DNA of 28,852 bases. Origin: Pseudomonadota bacterium. Lineage in GTDB: Bacteria; Pseudomonadota; Alphaproteobacteria; Rhizobiales; Hyphomicrobiaceae. Below the pieces are notes generated by a model, which saw only the letters and a program-made list of their open reading frames with translations, was not told where the DNA came from and made no database searches. The DNA lies in NCBI GenBank assembly GCA_023405815.1, contig JAEXXM010000025.1, positions 1 to 28,852 of the forward strand, read 5' to 3'. A program made the translations under genes and the position numbers. Positions 26,625 to 28,852 of the stretch are shown one piece after another. Each line of letters opens with the position of its first letter. The first letter of the stretch is position 1.

Positions 26625-26669
26625 AACGGCGAGCGCCTCGCCAATGTGCCGACGGAAGGCGCCCGGCTG

Positions 26670-28427
26670 ATGAGCGTGCGAGGCCCCGAACCGACCTACC
26701 CGCGCCCCCTCACGGCGCTGCTTGCCGACGCAGTCGTCGGCATCCAGAGCCTGCCCGCGAGCATCAAGGCGTGGCATCTGCGCCGCCCCGCATCCCCAGC
26801 ATGGACAGCCATCGTCGCTGCCATCCTCCTCGTCGTGGCGCTGCCGATTGCCACTGTCGTGCTTCTTGCGTTCACCCCGGCCGACAACATCTGGCCGCAC
26901 CTCCTCGCGACCGTCCTGCCGGGCTCCGTCCTGCGCACTCTACTGCTCTCCGGCGGCGTCGGGCTCGTCACCTTCGCCGTGGGAACCGCTGCGGCATGGC
27001 TCGTCACCATGTACCGCTTTCCGGGCCGCGAGCTGCTCGACCGGCTGCTCGTGCTGCCGCTCGCCGTGCCGACGTACATCGTCGCCTATTGCTACGTGGA
27101 GCTGCTCGACTACGCCGGACCGGTGCAGACGCATCTGCGCTCCGCATTCGGCTTCGCCACCGCTTCCGAATACTGGTTCCCGCAGGTGCACTCGCTCGGT
27201 GGCGCCGTCTTCGTCTTCTCCTGCGTACTGTACCCCTACGTCTACCTCACCGCCCGCGCCAGCTTCGCTCAACAATCGGTGTGCGTGCTCGAGGTCGCGC
27301 GCACGCTGGGCCGATCGCCGCTCGCCACCTTTGCCGACGTGGCGCTCCCCATGGCGCGACCGGCCATCGCCGCCGGCGTCGCGCTCGTCATCATGGAATG
27401 CCTCAACGACCTCGGCGCCGTGCAGTATCTCGGCGTCGACACGCTGTCGGCGAGCATCTACGCGACCTGGGTGCAGCGCTCCAACATTGGCGGTGCCGCG
27501 CAGATCGCGACCGTCATGCTGTTGCTCGTGGCGTTCCTTCTCGCCGCTGAGCGCTATTTGCGCGGCGGAGCACTCAGCCACCATACGACGGGCCGCTACC
27601 GCGCCATCCCCTTTCAGGAGCTTGAAGGGTGGAAGGGCATCGCCGCGGCCTCGCTCGCCGCTCTGCCTTTCCTCTTCGGCTTTCTCGTTCCGCTGGGCGT
27701 GATCATCCCCGACGCGGCGGCCCATCTCGACGGCGCCCTGTCGAGCGGCTTCCTCCCGGCTGCGGGCAATACGCTTCTTCTCTCCGGCATCGCCGCGCTT
27801 GTTGCCGTTGGCATCGCACTGATCCTCGGCTACGCGCGCCGCGTCGCCGCCAATGGCTTCGTGCGCTCGGCCGGACGCCTCGCCGCTCTCGGCTATGCGG
27901 TCCCCGGAACCGTGCTCGCCATCGGCCTGCTCATTCCACTCGCCGGCATCGACAACCACGTCGACGACTTCATGCGCAGCACCTTCGGCATCTCCACCGG
28001 CCTCGTCTTGTCCGGCTCGCTGTTCGCCATCACGCTCGCCTACATCATCCGCTTTCTCGCCGTTGCCCTTGCGCCCATCGAAGCAGGTCTCGGGCGTGTA
28101 TCGACGAACCTCGATGCCGCGGCGCGCACGCTCGGCGAGACTGCGCTGTCCTCGCTGTGGCGTGTGCATCTGCCGCTACTGGTGGCGCCGCTCGGCGCCG
28201 CCGCGCTTCTCGTGTTCGTCGACAGCATGAAGGAGCTGCCGGCGACGCTTCTGTTGCGCCCGTTCAACTTCGAAACGCTGGCGACGCACGTCTACGGCCT
28301 CGCCTCCATCGAGCAGCTCGAGCAAGCCTCCCTCGCCGCGCTGACGATTGTGCTCGTCGGCCTGGTGCCGGTCCTGTTGCTGCACGAGGCGATTGCCGGC
28401 GGGCGCCCCGGCTCCGGCAGCCGCTAA
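26670..28427 (+). CDS. fbpB: iron(III) ABC transporter permease, fused double-domain (FbpB)
   Basis: This 585-residue inner-membrane protein has about 12 helices and consists of two tandem binding-protein-dependent permease domains. Each has an EAA-type loop that contacts the ATPase: VARTLGRSPLATFADVALPM in the first half and ARTLGETALSSLWRVHLPLL in the second. Both end with the expected helix region. Fused permeases of this kind belong to the FbpB/SfuB/HitB group for ferric iron. The ATG at 26670 follows GGAAGG by 10 nt; a GTG at 26646 in frame is also possible. The gene ends head-on against a convergent gene, so no ATPase gene follows in this operon. Confidence 0.93.
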   Translation: MSVRGPEPTYPRPLTALLADAVVGIQSLPASIKAWHLRRPASPAWTAIVAAILLVVALPIATVVLLAFTPADNIWPHLLATVLPGSVLRTLLLSGGVGLVTFAVGTAAAWLVTMYRFPGRELLDRLLVLPLAVPTYIVAYCYVELLDYAGPVQTHLRSAFGFATASEYWFPQVHSLGGAVFVFSCVLYPYVYLTARASFAQQSVCVLEVARTLGRSPLATFADVALPMARPAIAAGVALVIMECLNDLGAVQYLGVDTLSASIYATWVQRSNIGGAAQIATVMLLLVAFLLAAERYLRGGALSHHTTGRYRAIPFQELEGWKGIAAASLAALPFLFGFLVPLGVIIPDAAAHLDGALSSGFLPAAGNTLLLSGIAALVAVGIALILGYARRVAANGFVRSAGRLAALGYAVPGTVLAIGLLIPLAGIDNHVDDFMRSTFGISTGLVLSGSLFAITLAYIIRFLAVALAPIEAGLGRVSTNLDAAARTLGETALSSLWRVHLPLLVAPLGAAALLVFVDSMKELPATLLLRPFNFETLATHVYGLASIEQLEQASLAALTIVLVGLVPVLLLHEAIAGGRPGSGSR

Positions 28428-28852
28428 TCCACCACTTCGTCGTCCTCGATGGGATCCTCGAGGATCTCCCGTTCGGGCGAAGCGCGATCCGATATCTCTT
28501 CCAGCCAGCCGATATTGAGCAGTGCATCGCCCATGTTCACGATAGGCAGCGTCGTGCGCCCGATGATGATGCCGCGCCGCGGCGACCGCACCTCCACCGC
28601 AGCGTCCTCGTAAGGATTGGCGACGTAGCCGACGACATCGCCGACGCTGACGCCGTCGCCGATCCGCCTGGTGGTACGGAACACGCCGCCCTCGGGCGCT
28701 CGCAGCCAGCTCGACGCGTTGATCAGCACCGGCGCCCGCCGCTCTGCCAGCGGCTCGACCCCGTCGGCCTGGTCGAGCATCTCCATCTTCAGCATCACGC
28801 CCGTGATGCCGTCCACACCGGCGCGAATGGCGAACTCGTCGAACCGCAGCCC
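28424..28852 (-). CDS. succinylglutamate desuccinylase/aspartoacylase family protein, C-terminal part
   Basis: The frame is open from the right edge of the window to the stop codon at 28424 (143 codons), so the start lies outside. The visible segment begins LRFDEFAIRAG and contains INASSWLRAPEGGVFRTTRR and the biotinyl-like GDGVSVGDVVGYVANPYE barrel typical of the C-terminal domain in AstE/AspA zinc deacylases. It ends with an acidic tail (EDPIEDDEVVD). The zinc-binding catalytic part is beyond the edge. The substrate is unknown. Its TAG overlaps the permease TAA. Confidence 0.88.
   Translation of the reverse strand, partial: GLRFDEFAIRAGVDGITGVMLKMEMLDQADGVEPLAERRAPVLINASSWLRAPEGGVFRTTRRIGDGVSVGDVVGYVANPYEDAAVEVRSPRRGIIIGRTTLPIVNMGDALLNIGWLEEISDRASPEREILEDPIEDDEVVD

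Noticed and set aside
26940..28169. 409-codon open frame antisense to fbpB
   Set aside because: Charged, repetitive translation typical of the strand opposite a GC-rich membrane protein gene.

Overview
The window is GC-rich, densely coding chromosomal DNA from an alphaproteobacterium, most likely a member of the Hyphomicrobiales (Rhizobiales), possibly near Hyphomicrobium. The 16S 5' end reads as alphaproteobacterial. DUF4167 and the lysC-ptsP-prfA-prmC-DUF4167-clpB neighbourhood are typical of that order. The tRNA-His lacks an encoded G-1 and has the G1:U72/A73 acceptor end of derived alphaproteobacteria. There are also a phasin, an OpgD-type glucan protein, a PdhS-like histidine kinase and EcfG-type promoters. 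No insertion sequence, phage, CRISPR array or clear genomic island is visible.

Layout. At 1-88 is the 5' end of a 16S rRNA gene running off the left edge on the minus strand, with a leader (boxA) and two tandem promoter candidates out to about 660. A divergent M23 envelope endopeptidase (908-2926) faces clpB, and the gap between them holds three copies of a 30-nt hairpin repeat. A MOSC protein (5996-6763) and a methyltransferase (6795-7418) follow. The minus-strand housekeeping run from 15407 back to 7725 is lysC, ptsP (nitrogen-PTS enzyme I), a membrane HTH protein, prfA, prmC (overlapping prfA) and the DUF4167 gene. ubiG diverges from lysC.

From 16448 to 20225 lie a small acidic protein, opgD, a four-helix membrane protein, a small secreted Cys protein and a two-gene stress module. 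The module is a NepR-like anti-sigma factor overlapping a single-domain response regulator. Each gene is preceded by an exact GGAAC-N17-CGTT element, the signature of promoters used by the general-stress sigma factor EcfG. This is the most interesting part of the window.

From 20242 to the right edge are an MFS exporter, a c-type cytochrome, a SnoaL-like protein, tRNA-His, a phasin and a PdhS-like sensor kinase. An iron(III) ABC import operon follows: a binding protein, an unrecognised Cys-rich protein and a fused double permease. The ATPase gene is not in the operon, and a palindrome resembling an Irr iron-control element lies upstream. The window ends inside an AstE/AspA-family deacylase gene that overlaps the permease stop codon.
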